Below are positions 25,375 through 37,264 of a stretch of 64,000 nt of DNA, piece by piece. The notes under the pieces are model-generated. The model was not told where the DNA came from. It did no database searches and saw nothing but the letters and a program-made list of their open reading frames with translations. Position numbers and translations under genes: made by a program. Origin of the DNA: Actinophytocola xanthii (GTDB lineage: Bacteria > Actinomycetota > Actinomycetes > Mycobacteriales > Pseudonocardiaceae); assembly GCF_001921205.1 (NCBI RefSeq), contig NZ_MSIE01000006.1:46645-110644 (forward strand), in the 5' to 3' direction. Positions within the stretch are counted from its first letter, which is position 1. The number at the start of each line of letters is the position of its first letter.

Positions 25375-26649
25375 TCAGGAGCGTTCGGGGGCGTCCATCA
25401 CCCGTCGGACGTCGGCACCCAGAGCCACCATGTTCTCCACGAGCCCCGGGTAGCCGCGGTCGATATGGAACACGTCCCAGACCTCGGTGACGCCCTCGGC
25501 ACACAGGCCGGCGAGCACCAAACCAACACCTGCTCGGATGTCGGAGGCCCACACCGGGGCACTCGACAGCCGCTCGACACCGCGGACCACCGCGTGGTGA
25601 CCGTCGGTACGGGCGTCGGCGCCCAGGCGGACCATCTCCTCGATGAAGCGGAACCGCGCCTCGAACAGGTTCTCGGTGATCATCGACGTTCCGTCGGCGA
25701 TGGCGCTCAGGGCGATCGCGAACGGCTGCAGGTCCGTCGCGAAGCCGGGGTAGGGCAGCGTCACGAAGTCCACAGAGGTGGGACGGTCGTGCTGGACGAC
25801 CCGGAAGGCCTGATCGTCCACAATCGTCACCTCGGCGCCGGCCGTCCGCAGCTTCTCCAGGACCAGGTCGAGGTGGTGCGGGTCGACGCCCCGCACCGTG
25901 ACATCACCGCGGGTCATGGCCGCCGCGAACGCCCAGGTCGCACCGACGATCCGGTCGCCGATGACCCGGTGCTCGGTGGGCTGCAGCGCGTCCACGCCGT
26001 GCACGGTCAGGGTCGACGTTCCCGCGCCTTCGATCTTGCCGCCCATCTGCTGCAGCATCGTGCACAGGTCGACGATCTCGGGCTCGCGGGCCGCATTGTC
26101 GATCACCGTTGTGCCGTTGGCGAGCACCGCCGCCATGAGGATGTTCTCGGTGGCCCCCACGCTGGGGAAGTCAAGCCAGATCTGGGCACCGTGGAGTCCC
26201 TCGGCCTCGGCCACCACGCACCCGTGCTCGATCTCGCTGCTGGCCCCGAGCTGGCGCAGGCCGTTCTGGTGCATGTCCAGCGGCCGCGACCCGATCGCGT
26301 CACCGCCGGGTAGGGCGACCACAGCGCGCTTGCAGCGGCCCACCAGCGGCCCCAGCACACACACCGACGCCCGCAGCTTCCCCATCGACGCCGAGTCGGC
26401 GCGGTGGTTCAGGTCGGCGGGCGTCGTGATCGTGACTGTGTCGTCGTCGATGTGCACCTCGCAGCCGAGGCTGCGCAGGACCTCGGCCATCAGCGGCACG
26501 TCCAGGATCTGCGGGCAGTTGGTGAGCGTGGTGGTGCCCTCGGCCAGCAGCGCGGCGGCCATCAACTTCAGGACGCTGTTCTTGGCGCCGACGACCTCGA
26601 CCTCTCCGGCCAGCCGGGCGCCACCGTGAACCTGGAAGTGCTCTGTCAC
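25375..26649 (-). CDS. murA: UDP-N-acetylglucosamine 1-carboxyvinyltransferase, fosfomycin-insensitive type
   Basis: 424 residues; transfers enolpyruvyl from PEP to UDP-GlcNAc, the first committed step of peptidoglycan synthesis in the cytosol. The EPSP-synthase fold is intact: the N-terminal [17 protein letters not shown] with the conserved Lys-Asn, and [14 protein letters not shown]. At the position of E. coli Cys115 the sequence reads [13 protein letters not shown], so residue 117 is Asp (codon 26299-26301). The same Cys-to-Asp change in M. tuberculosis MurA keeps activity but abolishes fosfomycin alkylation. The C-terminal half ends normally. The position near the adenosyltransferase gene matches mycobacterial order. 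Confidence 0.97.
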   Translation of the reverse strand: MTEHFQVHGGARLAGEVEVVGAKNSVLKLMAAALLAEGTTTLTNCPQILDVPLMAEVLRSLGCEVHIDDDTVTITTPADLNHRADSASMGKLRASVCVLGPLVGRCKRAVVALPGGDAIGSRPLDMHQNGLRQLGASSEIEHGCVVAEAEGLHGAQIWLDFPSVGATENILMAAVLANGTTVIDNAAREPEIVDLCTMLQQMGGKIEGAGTSTLTVHGVDALQPTEHRVIGDRIVGATWAFAAAMTRGDVTVRGVDPHHLDLVLEKLRTAGAEVTIVDDQAFRVVQHDRPTSVDFVTLPYPGFATDLQPFAIALSAIADGTSMITENLFEARFRFIEEMVRLGADARTDGHHAVVRGVERLSSAPVWASDIRAGVGLVLAGLCAEGVTEVWDVFHIDRGYPGLVENMVALGADVRRVMDAPERS

Positions 26650-26761
26650 GAGCGCCCATCATGCCCCAGTCCGATAAATACTCCGCGAACGCCCCGTGGT
26701 TCCGCACTGGTCAGCACAGACCGTCAGCTAACCTGCCGCCAGCCACGAGAGGGGGAGTTCC

Positions 26762-27658
26762 ATGAAGGCGCTGTCGAGACTGGCCAGTCCGGCGGGATTC
26801 GCTCTGGTACTACTGCTGTTCCTGCTCCTGCCGTTCCTGTCGGTGTCCTGCGACGTACCGGGCATGGGGAAGATCGGCGCCGACTACACGGGCGCCCACC
26901 TGGCCCTCGGCGACGAGCCCGAGGCCCAGGTCCCGCCGGAACTCGCCGACCTGGGCGAGGAGTTGCAGAGCGGGGACGGCGCGGAGAGCGGCGACGGCGA
27001 GAGCCAACCGCCGCCGGACCCCGGCGTGCAGGTGCTCGCGATCGTCACGGCCGTGCTCATGGCCGCGGGCATCGCGACGGTGCTGATCTCGCGCACCCGG
27101 ACGCGGCTGCTCGGCGCGGCGGGGGTCGCCGCGCTGGCTGGGGCGCTGGTGGTCGTCACCCAGGTGGTCGGTCAGTCCAACCTCACCGAACAGCTCCGGG
27201 AGAACGCGCGGGAACTGGGTGACGTCGAGGGTGAGGGCGGCCTGGGAAGCTCACCCGACGACCTGATCGGGGAGATGATCCACACCGAGGTCGGGTTCTG
27301 GCTCAGCCTGGTCGGACTCGTCCTGATCGCACTGGTCAGCCTCGCCTTCGTGGTCAAGGACAAGATCTTCACGCGGCCCGCCGGTGCTGGCGCTCCCCCA
27401 CCGCACGGCGGTGGACAGAGCTGGATGGGCGGAACGCCACCGGCCGGGGGTCGACCGGCAGGACCACCGCCGCCCGCCGGGCCCGCGGCACCCACGGAAC
27501 CGGACGGCGGCGCGGTGTCGGTGCCGCCTACCGGTCCGGCCGCAGGCACTACCGCTGTCGACATCTCACCGGCACACGGGACAGCGGGTGAGCGCCCACC
27601 CGCGGCCGGGTCCGGCGAGAACACGCAGACCGAAGGCCCCAAGGCCGGCGACAAGTAG
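26762..27658 (+). CDS. Membrane protein with acidic loop and Pro/Gly-rich tail, unknown
   Basis: 298 residues. Four hydrophobic segments: about 12-30, 88-107, 116-133 and 177-197. Between the first and second is a ~55-residue acidic, probably extracytoplasmic loop; the C-terminal ~95 residues are Pro/Gly/Ala-rich and disordered, likely cytosolic. AGGGGGAG precedes the ATG. It lies between murA (divergent) and the cobalamin adenosyltransferase. Not recognised; no catalytic motif seen. Confidence 0.7.
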   Translation: MKALSRLASPAGFALVLLLFLLLPFLSVSCDVPGMGKIGADYTGAHLALGDEPEAQVPPELADLGEELQSGDGAESGDGESQPPPDPGVQVLAIVTAVLMAAGIATVLISRTRTRLLGAAGVAALAGALVVVTQVVGQSNLTEQLRENARELGDVEGEGGLGSSPDDLIGEMIHTEVGFWLSLVGLVLIALVSLAFVVKDKIFTRPAGAGAPPPHGGGQSWMGGTPPAGGRPAGPPPPAGPAAPTEPDGGAVSVPPTGPAAGTTAVDISPAHGTAGERPPAAGSGENTQTEGPKAGDK

Positions 27659-27708
27659 GCGTTCGCCCCGCGGCGGGGTCGGGCGAGAACCCGGAACCGA
27701 AGGCACCA
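27600..27708. repeat. Imperfect direct repeat across the end of the membrane-protein gene
   Basis: About 42 nt at 27600-27641 (last codons of the membrane-protein gene) recur with a few mismatches and one indel at 27668-27708. Shared blocks include GGCGAGAAC and ACCGAAGGC. It looks like a local duplication of the gene's 3' end. Confidence 0.45.
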
Positions 27709-27847
27709 TGCGACGGGCGACCCCAGCCCGGGCCAGGTACCTGACGGTCTACATCGGACTCGCGGACTCCTGCGGCGGCTCGGTCCAGTGCACGGGACCA
27801 GCGCGGAACAGCGGCCACCGGCCGCAGGGCTGAGTATCGTGCGGGGT

Positions 27848-28420
27848 ATGGCCGTTCACATCACTCGGGTGTATACGAAAGTCGGTGACAGCGGTACTAC
27901 GGCGTTGGGGGACGGGCAGCGGATCCCGAAGACCGACCCACGCATCGCCGCCTACGCGGACGTCGACGAGGCCAATGCCGCGATCGGGGTCGCGGTCGCC
28001 ATGGGAGGGCTGGCGCAGGAGGTGGTCGACGTCCTCCGGGCAGTGCAGAACGACCTGTTCGACGTGGGCGCCGACCTCTGTGCACCAGTCGTCCCCGAGC
28101 CGAAGTATCCGCCGCTGAGGATTACCGAGGAGTATGTGGTTCGGCTGGAGGGGTGGTGTGACGAGTTCAACGGGCGCCTCGCTCCGTTGAACTCCTTCAT
28201 CCTGCCCGGCGGCACGCCCGGCGCCGCACTGCTGCACGTCGCCCGGACCGTCACCCGCCGCGCGGAGCGCAGCGCGTGGCGTCTCGCCGAGGTCGACGGG
28301 GACCGGACGAACCCGCTCGCCGCCCGGTATCTGAACCGGCTCTCGGACCTGCTGTTCGTCCTCGCGCGGGTCGCGAACCCGGACGGTGACGTACTGTGGT
28401 CACCGGGCGCCAACCGGTAG
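27848..28420 (+). CDS. Cob(I)yrinic acid a,c-diamide adenosyltransferase, PduO type
   Basis: 190 residues; moves adenosyl from ATP to cob(I)alamin, making adenosylcobalamin. The N-terminal ATP-binding VYTKVGDSGTTALGDGQR, the central DVDEANAAIGVA and AVQNDLFDVGADL, and the C-terminal RYLNRLSDLLFVLAR are all standard for PduO trimeric enzymes. It is the orthologue of Rv1314c by position beside murA. It supplies the cofactor of ethylmalonyl-CoA mutase encoded at 13 kb. TATCGT at 27835-27840 lies 7 nt before the ATG, suggesting leaderless transcription. Confidence 0.94.
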   Translation: MAVHITRVYTKVGDSGTTALGDGQRIPKTDPRIAAYADVDEANAAIGVAVAMGGLAQEVVDVLRAVQNDLFDVGADLCAPVVPEPKYPPLRITEEYVVRLEGWCDEFNGRLAPLNSFILPGGTPGAALLHVARTVTRRAERSAWRLAEVDGDRTNPLAARYLNRLSDLLFVLARVANPDGDVLWSPGANR

Positions 28421-28486
28421 CAGCGCTCAAGCGGGATTACTGCAAACGGACCGTTCCACACCCCCATCTCCGGGTATGCCTTCGGC

Positions 28487-29296
28487 ATGTCCACCGCCAC
28501 ACAAGCCAAGAACAGCACCACCCTGCAGGTCCTGGGCCGCGCCGGCATGGTCTGCTACGGCGTCGTCCACGTCCTGGTGGGCTACCTCGCGCTGCGGGTC
28601 GCGTTCGGTGACTCGAGCGAGCAGGCCGACCAGCGCGGCGCCCTCGAGGAGATCGGCTCCGGCGGGCTGGGGAAGGCCGTGCTCTGGGTCCTGGGCATCG
28701 GGCTGTTCGCCTACGCGCTGTGGCAGCTCCTGCTCGCGGCCAAGGGCTACGAGTGGGTGCCCAAGAAGAACAAGCGCATCCGCAAGCGGATCGGCGCGGT
28801 CGTCCGGGCGATCATCGGCATCTCGCTCGGCGTCACCGCGGTCCGGCTCGCCAGCGGCAGCGGGTCCGCCGGGTCGGGCAACCAGCAGCAGAAGAGCTGG
28901 ACCGCCGAGGTCCTGTCGCTGCCGGCGGGACGGCTGCTGGTCGGTGCGGCGGCGCTGGTGGTCATCGGCGTGGCGGCGGCGCTGGTGTCGAAGGGCGTGC
29001 GGAAGTCCTTCCTCAAGGACCTCAACACCGGTGACCTGCCGGCGGGCAGCCAGCGCTGGGTCACCCGACTCGGCGTCGCCGGCTACATCGCCAAGGGCGT
29101 CGTGCTCGGCATCATCGGCATCCTGCTCGGGATCGCGGCCCTGCACCGCAACGCGGGCGAGGCCGGCGGGCTGGACGCGGCCCTCAAGACGCTCGCCGAG
29201 CAGCCGTTCGGCACGGTGGCGCTGGTGGTCGTGGCGCTCGGCCTGGCCGCGTACGGGGTCTACTGCTTCGCGGCCGCCCGCGCGCACAAGAGCTAG
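28487..29296 (+). CDS. DUF1206 family membrane protein
   Basis: 269 residues with six hydrophobic segments arranged as three repeats of a two-helix unit; each unit opens with a G-R-x-G-type start (LGRAGMVCYGVVHVLVGYLA; RIGAVVRAIIGISLGV; RLGVAGYIAKGVVLGIIGIL). This is the DUF1206 pattern found in actinobacteria and cyanobacteria. Function unknown. It follows the adenosyltransferase by 66 nt and converges with the DUF2550 gene. Confidence 0.85.
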   Translation: MSTATQAKNSTTLQVLGRAGMVCYGVVHVLVGYLALRVAFGDSSEQADQRGALEEIGSGGLGKAVLWVLGIGLFAYALWQLLLAAKGYEWVPKKNKRIRKRIGAVVRAIIGISLGVTAVRLASGSGSAGSGNQQQKSWTAEVLSLPAGRLLVGAAALVVIGVAAALVSKGVRKSFLKDLNTGDLPAGSQRWVTRLGVAGYIAKGVVLGIIGILLGIAALHRNAGEAGGLDAALKTLAEQPFGTVALVVVALGLAAYGVYCFAAARAHKS

Positions 29297-29324
29297 ACCG
29301 CGACCGAGGCCTTGAGGACGTGCC

Positions 29325-29771
29325 CTAGGACGCCCAGGGCAGGCGCCCGCGCCCGGGCGGTGCGGACTCGAGCCAGGACAGGAAGCCGGTCAGGGCGTCG
29401 GGGCTCATGGCGATCTCGACGTCGTGCTCGGCGCCCAGGTTTCGACCGCGGAAGCGGAGCACGCGGGAGGCCGGCGGCATGCTGTACAGCTCCGGCCCGG
29501 ACGGGTCGCGGCGGTCGGCGATCTCCAGGCCGCTGCGGTGGATCACCCGGTCGGGGCCGGGCCGCAGGCTGAGCACCCGGAACCAGACGAACTCGTCACC
29601 TCGGTAGCGACCGACACCCAGGTGCCACCCCTTGCCGGAGTCGTCCAGGCGGGTTCGCAGGGCAGCGTGTACGCCACCGGAACGCAACGCGCGCAGTCTC
29701 CGCCCGGCGAACCAGGCGAGCGCGACGGTGACCAGGACCAGGACCGCTCCGACGATGACAGTGATGTCCAC
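29325..29771 (-). CDS. DUF2550 family protein
   Basis: 148 residues: an N-terminal membrane anchor (VIVGAVLVLVTVALAWFAGR) followed by a basic stretch and a soluble beta-rich domain (KGWHLGVGRYRGDEFVWFRV ... SPDALTGFLSWLESAPPG). This is the actinobacterial gene that regularly follows atpC (Rv1312 in M. tuberculosis). It starts 23 nt after the atpC stop on the same strand, so the atpC-DUF2550 pair is preserved even though atpC is detached from atpD. Function unknown. Confidence 0.87.
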   Translation of the reverse strand: MDITVIVGAVLVLVTVALAWFAGRRLRALRSGGVHAALRTRLDDSGKGWHLGVGRYRGDEFVWFRVLSLRPGPDRVIHRSGLEIADRRDPSGPELYSMPPASRVLRFRGRNLGAEHDVEIAMSPDALTGFLSWLESAPPGRGRLPWAS

Positions 29772-29793
29772 GACGGCCCGCCCCAGCCTGCCG

Positions 29794-30162
29794 TCAGTCC
29801 GGCTGTCCCGCGGCGCGGAGTCGGGCGAGCGCCCTGGTGCGCGTGTTCTCGTCGTCGCCGCGCTCGAGCTCGGCCCTGGCCTCCGCGACGTCGATCTCGT
29901 CGGCGAGGTCGGCGGACTCGGCGAGGATGCTCACCGTGTCGCCGGTGACCGAGAGGAAGCCGCCATGGACCGCGGCGGTCACCGTTCCCCCGTCGGTGGT
30001 GCGCACGGTCACGACACCGCCTTCGACCAGCTGACCGAGAACCGGTTCGTGGCCGGGCATGATGCCGATCTCACCCTCGGTCGTCTGCGCGACGACGAAC
30101 GTGGCGGTACCCGACCACAGGCGTCGTTCCACGGCGACCAGTTGGACGGACATCTCGGCCAC
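29794..30162 (-). CDS. atpC: F1 ATP synthase subunit epsilon, detached from the atp operon
   Basis: 122 residues: an N-terminal beta-sandwich ([39 protein letters not shown]) and a short C-terminal helical part ([20 protein letters not shown]), the usual actinobacterial short epsilon. The GTG at 30162 has GGGAGGT about 5 nt upstream. Normally the gene directly follows atpD; here 2.06 kb of opposite-strand DNA with a sigma factor and its partner lies between, and atpD ends at a strong hairpin. So atpC must be transcribed from its own promoter in the 118-nt region divergent from the sigma gene. Confidence 0.95.
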   Translation of the reverse strand: MAEMSVQLVAVERRLWSGTATFVVAQTTEGEIGIMPGHEPVLGQLVEGGVVTVRTTDGGTVTAAVHGGFLSVTGDTVSILAESADLADEIDVAEARAELERGDDENTRTRALARLRAAGQPD

Positions 30163-30240
30163 GCGGTACCTCCCTCTGACAGCTTGTCCCAAGTCTAGTT
30201 GGTCGGCTGACAACCTCTTCGGGCAGGCCGGTGTCGGTAG

Positions 30241-30258
30241 AGGTGAATCAGATCACCT
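30241..30258. promoter_or_regulatory. Dyad upstream of the SigE-family sigma gene
   Basis: The perfect inverted repeat AGGTGA-ATCAGA-TCACCT lies 22 nt before the sigma-factor ATG and within the spacer shared with atpC. Size and placement suit a dimeric regulator; which protein binds is unknown. Confidence 0.45.
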
Positions 30259-30280
30259 ACCCACACCGGGGGGGACTTGT

Positions 30281-30790
30281 ATGAGCGAAGCGGAGTTCAC
30301 GGACTTCGTCACCCACCGCTCCCCTGCCCTGCTGCGCACCGCCTACCTCCTCTGCGCCGGCGACCACGCCGCCGCGGAGGACCTGCTGCAGGAGGTGCTC
30401 GAACGCGTCTATCCCCGCTGGCGGCGGATCCGGCGCCAACCCGAGCCGTACGTGCGAGCGGCACTGACCAACGCGGCAACCAACCGCTGGCGCAGGCGCG
30501 GCCGGCGTCCGGCGGAGTCACCACTGGAGTGGGAGGGGGCGCCGCCGCAGGTGGCCGGCCCGGAACAACGGGTCCTGGACCGGGACCAGGTCGTCCAGGC
30601 CCTGGGCACGCTGCCGCCCAGGATGCGCGCGGTGCTGGTGCTGCGCTACTTCGACGACCTGTCCGAGGCGGACACGGCGGCCGCGCTGCGCTGCGGCGTC
30701 GGCACGGTCAAGAGCCAGGCGTCCCGCGGACTGGCCCGGCTGCGCGAGCTGATGACCACGAACGACACCACGGCCTCCAGGAGCACCTGA
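30281..30790 (+). CDS. RNA polymerase ECF sigma factor, SigE family
   Basis: 169 residues. Region 2 (about 8-70): FVTHRSPALLRTAYLLCAGD, AAEDLLQEVLERVYPRW. Region 4 (about 105-160): LGTLPPRMRAVLVLRYFDDL then TAAALRCGVGTVKSQASRGL. This matches the 'sigma-70 factor, sigma-E family' common in Streptomyces and Pseudonocardiaceae, which usually precedes a gene for a membrane partner. The next gene starts 1 nt after the stop. The gene is inserted, in opposite orientation, between atpC and atpD. Confidence 0.92.
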   Translation: MSEAEFTDFVTHRSPALLRTAYLLCAGDHAAAEDLLQEVLERVYPRWRRIRRQPEPYVRAALTNAATNRWRRRGRRPAESPLEWEGAPPQVAGPEQRVLDRDQVVQALGTLPPRMRAVLVLRYFDDLSEADTAAALRCGVGTVKSQASRGLARLRELMTTNDTTASRST

Positions 30791-30791
30791 C

Positions 30792-32165
30792 ATGGACACC
30801 CGCGATCTCACCAACGCCCTGCGCGAGGCCACGGAGGACCTCGCACCCCGGCCCGACTTCGCCGAAGCCGTGGTCAGCGGCGGACGCCGCCGGCGTACCC
30901 GCACCCGGCTCGGGGCGGCGGCCCTCGCCACTACGGCGGCGGCGGTCGTCGCCGCGGTCGTGGTGGTCGGTTCCACGGAGACCGCCGCACCGCCTCCCGG
31001 CCAGGGCGACGCCACCCCGACGCCGGTCCACGAGCCGAAGGTCGACACCCGGATGACCCTGTCGGGCGGCAACCTCCTCGACGACAAGCAGGCCACCGCC
31101 CGGGTCATCGCGGCCTGGACGCCCGGCCTGGACAACGACCCGGCCGGCGACATGTTGGCCGACCGCCTCGGCGAGCCGCACGTCTACTGGCACGGCACCA
31201 CGCCGGCCGGTCCCGCGGCGGTCGTCATGCAGACCGTGCGGCTGGCCGCGGACGACCGGCTACCCCCGGCACAGCGGGGTCAGGAGGTGCTGGCCATCGG
31301 GCTGGTCACGACGCCGCCCGGCACGGACGAACCCCGCCTGATCGGCCTCCAGGTCGAGTTCGACGGCCTGGGCGGCCACTTCCTGATGCCCGACGACCGG
31401 ACGGTGGTCGCGCTCAGCCCTGTCGGCCCCGATTTCGACTCCGGTGCCGAGGCACTGTGGGTGTCCGACGCGATCTCCTACGACGAGGACGGCCGCTCCC
31501 AGCGGGAGTGGGAGTCGATCTACAGTTCCGAGCTGGTGACCCTCACCCAGCTGCCGGAGGGCACCAACCCGCTCAACGTCCGCCTCGTGATCAGTGGCGG
31601 TAACGCCCCGCCGGCCCGGGGCGGAAAGATGGGGGCGCACCTGGACCTGCTGATCACCAGCGGCTACCCCGCGCAACTGACGCCGGTGGACCGTGGGCTC
31701 GGCTGGAAGACCAGGCTGGAGACCGGGCAACCGCGCGGGCTCGAGCGCCCCGAGGAGGTCTTCACCACTGCCGTACGGGACAGCGGCCTGCTCGACGCCA
31801 GCTCCTACACCGACGACTCGCCGGACTGGACGGTCGTGGCCGGGATGGCCGACGGGCGCACGGTGGTCCTCGGCGAGTGGCAGGAGCTGGACAACCCGGC
31901 CCAGCTCTACGCGGTTCTCCTCGACCGGGAGGGGAGGGTGCGGTCGGTCGAACACGTCGCCGCGGCCGACCGGAACAACCCGCTGCCCGTGGTGTACCGG
32001 CTGCCCGACGAGCAGGGAACCGTCGTGGCGGCCTTCGGCGAGCAGCTGAGCTGGCGCGGCTCCCCGTCGAGTCCCTGGTCCGAGCCCGTGGACGACGTCG
32101 CCCTCCTCCCGCCCGACGCGACCGAGGTCCAGGTCGGCTCCCAGGTCGTCGAGCTGGGAAGCTGA
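30792..32165 (+). CDS. One-membrane-segment partner of the sigma factor (putative anti-sigma/sensor)
   Basis: 457 residues. A short cytosolic N-terminus (TRDLTNALREATEDLAPRPD) typical of partners of SigE-family sigmas, a basic RRRRTRTR, one membrane helix (about 42-61), then a ~380-residue extracytoplasmic domain with no recognised fold. There is no zinc anti-sigma HxxxCxxC motif. Adjacency (1 nt) and topology suggest an anti-sigma or sensing role; that is inference. The gene ends at the hairpin shared with atpD. Confidence 0.75.
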   Translation: MDTRDLTNALREATEDLAPRPDFAEAVVSGGRRRRTRTRLGAAALATTAAAVVAAVVVVGSTETAAPPPGQGDATPTPVHEPKVDTRMTLSGGNLLDDKQATARVIAAWTPGLDNDPAGDMLADRLGEPHVYWHGTTPAGPAAVVMQTVRLAADDRLPPAQRGQEVLAIGLVTTPPGTDEPRLIGLQVEFDGLGGHFLMPDDRTVVALSPVGPDFDSGAEALWVSDAISYDEDGRSQREWESIYSSELVTLTQLPEGTNPLNVRLVISGGNAPPARGGKMGAHLDLLITSGYPAQLTPVDRGLGWKTRLETGQPRGLERPEEVFTTAVRDSGLLDASSYTDDSPDWTVVAGMADGRTVVLGEWQELDNPAQLYAVLLDREGRVRSVEHVAAADRNNPLPVVYRLPDEQGTVVAAFGEQLSWRGSPSSPWSEPVDDVALLPPDATEVQVGSQVVELGS

Positions 32166-32171
32166 CAGACG

Positions 32172-32210
32172 CGAACGGCGCCCACCGCGAATCGCGGTGG
32201 GCGCCGTTCG
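32172..32210. terminator. Strong bidirectional hairpin between sigma-partner gene and atpD
   Basis: Perfect 17-bp stem (arms 32172-32188 and 32194-32210) with a GAATC loop, 7 nt after the plus-strand stop and 17 nt after the atpD stop. It probably ends both transcripts and so separates atpD from atpC. Confidence 0.85.
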
Positions 32211-32226
32211 GCGTCGTTCCAGGAGA

Positions 32227-34610
<2,384 letters not shown>

Positions 34611-34624
34611 CTACGTCGTCCGCC

Positions 34625-36265
34625 TCAGCTCGTCGGGGCGGGCCGGTTGACCTTGACGGTCTCGTGCCCGACCTCGTCGGCGTCCATGGCCTCGGCCTCG
34701 ACCTCCACCAGGGGCTTGCCCTCGGAGGTGGTGAAGTCCTTCTTGAACTCCTCGGCCGCGGCGACGACCCGCTCGGCGAGCTCGTCGCTCCACTGCCCGC
34801 TGTCCCGGATCTCGGCCAGGATGCCCTCGTGCCGGTGGCGCAGGTTCTCCAGCAGCTCGCGGTTGAACCGGGCCACGTCCTCGATCGGCACCTGGTCGTA
34901 GGCGCCGTTGGTGCCGAGGTACACGGTCACCACCTGCTGCTCGACCGGCACCGGCGAGTACTGCGGCTGCTTGAGCAGCTCGTAGAGCCGGGCACCGCGG
35001 TCCAGCTGGGCACGCGAGGTCGGGTCGAGGTCGGAGGCGAACGCCGCGAACGACTTCAGCTCCTCGTACTGCGACAGGTCGATCCGCAGCGAGCCCGAGA
35101 CCTTGCGCATGGCCTTGACCTGCGCGGAGCCGCCCACCCGGGACACCGAGGTGGTCACGTCGACCGCTGGGCGCTGCCCCGAGTTGAACAGGTCGGACTG
35201 GAAGAAGCACTGACCGTCGGTGATCGAGATGACGTTCGTCGGGATGTAGGCCGAGATGTCGTTGGCCTTGGTCTCGATGACCGGCAGACCCGTCAGCGAA
35301 CCGCCGCCGAGGCCGTCGGAGAGCTTCGCGCAGCGCTCGAGCAGACGCGAGTGCAAGTAGAACACGTCGCCGGGGAACGCCTCACGGCCCGGCGGGCGCC
35401 GCAGCAGCAGCGACAGGGCGCGGTAGGCCTCGGCCTGCTTGGTCAGGTCGTCGAACACGATCAGGACGTGCTTGCCCTGGTACATCCAGTGCTGGCCCAG
35501 GGCCGACCCGGTGTAGGGGGCGAGCCACTTGAAGCCGGCCGAGTCCGAGGCGGGCGCGGCCACGATCGTGGTGTACTCCAGCGCGCCGTTGTCCTCGAGC
35601 GCCTTGCGCACACCGGCGATCGTCGAGCCCTTCTGGCCGATCGCGACGTAGATGCAGCGCACCTGCTGCTTGGGGTCGCCGGTCTCCCAGTTAGCCCGCT
35701 GGTTGAGGATCGTGTCGACGCAGACCGCGGTCTTGCCGGTCTTGCGGTCGCCGATGATCAGCTGGCGCTGGCCGCGGCCGATCGGGGTCATCGAGTCGAT
35801 CGCGGTGATGCCGGTCTGCAGCGGCTCGCTCACCGGCTGGCGCTCCACCACGGTGGCGGCCTGCAGCTCGAGCGCGCGGCTCTCCTCCGCGGCGATCTCG
35901 CCGAGGCCGTCCAGGGGCTGGCCCAGCGGGTTCACCACGCGGCCGAGGAAGGCGTCACCGACCGGGACCGAGAGGATCCGGCCGGTCCGCTTGACCTCCT
36001 GGCCCTCCTCGATCTGCTCGTAGTTGCCGAGGATGACCGCACCGATCTGGCGCGGCTCGAGGTTCTGCGCGACGCCGAGGATGCCGCCGGGGAACTCCAG
36101 CAGCTCGTTGGCCATGGCCGAGGGCAGGCCCTCGACGTGGGCGACACCGTCACCGGTGTCGATGACCAGGCCGACCTCCTCCCGACTGACGTCGGGCGAG
36201 TAGCTGGACACGTAGTTGTCGATCGCACTGCGAATCTCGTCCGACGAGATCGTCAGCTCCGCCAT
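34625..36265 (-). CDS. atpA: F1 ATP synthase subunit alpha
   Basis: 546 residues, longer than the E. coli protein (513). Walker A is GDRKTGKT (172-179), and [10 protein letters not shown] and [15 protein letters not shown] are intact. The extra C-terminal ~35 residues ([20 protein letters not shown]...) match the actinobacterial/mycobacterial alpha extension, which in mycobacteria restrains ATP hydrolysis. 14 nt upstream of atpG. Confidence 0.98.
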   Translation of the reverse strand: MAELTISSDEIRSAIDNYVSSYSPDVSREEVGLVIDTGDGVAHVEGLPSAMANELLEFPGGILGVAQNLEPRQIGAVILGNYEQIEEGQEVKRTGRILSVPVGDAFLGRVVNPLGQPLDGLGEIAAEESRALELQAATVVERQPVSEPLQTGITAIDSMTPIGRGQRQLIIGDRKTGKTAVCVDTILNQRANWETGDPKQQVRCIYVAIGQKGSTIAGVRKALEDNGALEYTTIVAAPASDSAGFKWLAPYTGSALGQHWMYQGKHVLIVFDDLTKQAEAYRALSLLLRRPPGREAFPGDVFYLHSRLLERCAKLSDGLGGGSLTGLPVIETKANDISAYIPTNVISITDGQCFFQSDLFNSGQRPAVDVTTSVSRVGGSAQVKAMRKVSGSLRIDLSQYEELKSFAAFASDLDPTSRAQLDRGARLYELLKQPQYSPVPVEQQVVTVYLGTNGAYDQVPIEDVARFNRELLENLRHRHEGILAEIRDSGQWSDELAERVVAAAEEFKKDFTTSEGKPLVEVEAEAMDADEVGHETVKVNRPAPTS

Positions 36266-36319
36266 GGCGTTCCCGCTCCTACCGTCTTGTCCTTCAGGTT
36301 CATGGGTTCGGTCTGCCGC

Positions 36320-37255
36320 TCAACCCGCCAGGCGGCGACGCAGCTGGTCGAGGCGGCCGGTGGCACTGCCGTCGATGACCTCGTCACCGACCCTGATGAC
36401 CAGGCCGCCGAGAATGTCGGGATCGACCTCGACGTGCAGCGCGATGGGCCGCGCGTAGATCCGGTTCAGGGTCGCTGCGAGCCGTTCCTGCTGCTGCTCG
36501 GTGAGCGGACCGGCCGAGACGACATAGGCGACCGAACGTTCCCGCCGCTTGGCCGCTTCCTCCGCGAGTTCGCCGAGACCGGCAACGAGCGCTCGGCCCT
36601 GCGGAGCGACGACAAGCTGCTCAACCAGTCGAACGGTCACGGCCTCGGCTTTGTTCCCGATCAGCGTGCGGACCAGCTCGGCCTTGGCCGACGCGGGCGT
36701 CGTCCGGTCGGTCAGCGCCTGCTCGAGGGCAGTGTCGCCGGCGACGATCCGACCGAACCGGAACAGCTCGTCCTCGACCGCGTCCAGCCGCCCGGCGCGC
36801 TCGGCCCGGACCAGCAGGGCGGTACGGCCGAGCCGCTCGATCCCGTCGAGTAGCTCGCGCGGGGTGGACCAGCGCTCGCGGACCACGGCGACCAGCACCT
36901 CGAGGGCCTGCTGGCTGACCTTGCCGGAGAGCAGGCCGGACAGCAGCCGCTCCCGACGCTCGGGCTCGGCCGAGGAGTCGCCGAGCGCGCGGCGCAGGCC
37001 CACCTCGCCGTCGAACAGCCGGACCACCGCGAACAGCTCGTCGCCGAGCTGGTCGGCTGGGCCGGCCATCTCCGTCGATACGGCTGCCGGAGGCGCGGCC
37101 TTGGGCGTGCGGGCCCTGGTGGTCCGCGCCCGCGTGGGTGCCGGCGCCTCGCTGGAAGCAGGTGTCGCCGGGGTCGCGGGCGCGTCGCCGAGCGCCTCGA
37201 GCAGCTTGAGCTCGGCGGCGGCAAGGGCGTCGCGGCTGGCGGCATGGAATGTCAT
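36320..37255 (-). CDS. atpH: F1 ATP synthase subunit delta with Ala/Pro/Arg insertion
   Basis: 311 residues versus about 271 for actinobacterial delta. The first helix ([19 protein letters not shown]) is followed at about 26-65 by a low-complexity Ala/Pro/Thr/Arg insert, after which the delta fold resumes ([39 protein letters not shown]-terminal [20 protein letters not shown]). It is not the b-delta fusion seen in mycobacteria, as a separate atpF precedes it. It connects the F1 head to the peripheral stalk. Confidence 0.95.
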   Translation of the reverse strand: MTFHAASRDALAAAELKLLEALGDAPATPATPASSEAPAPTRARTTRARTPKAAPPAAVSTEMAGPADQLGDELFAVVRLFDGEVGLRRALGDSSAEPERRERLLSGLLSGKVSQQALEVLVAVVRERWSTPRELLDGIERLGRTALLVRAERAGRLDAVEDELFRFGRIVAGDTALEQALTDRTTPASAKAELVRTLIGNKAEAVTVRLVEQLVVAPQGRALVAGLGELAEEAAKRRERSVAYVVSAGPLTEQQQERLAATLNRIYARPIALHVEVDPDILGGLVIRVGDEVIDGSATGRLDQLRRRLAG

Positions 37256-37264
37256 GTGCGGGTC

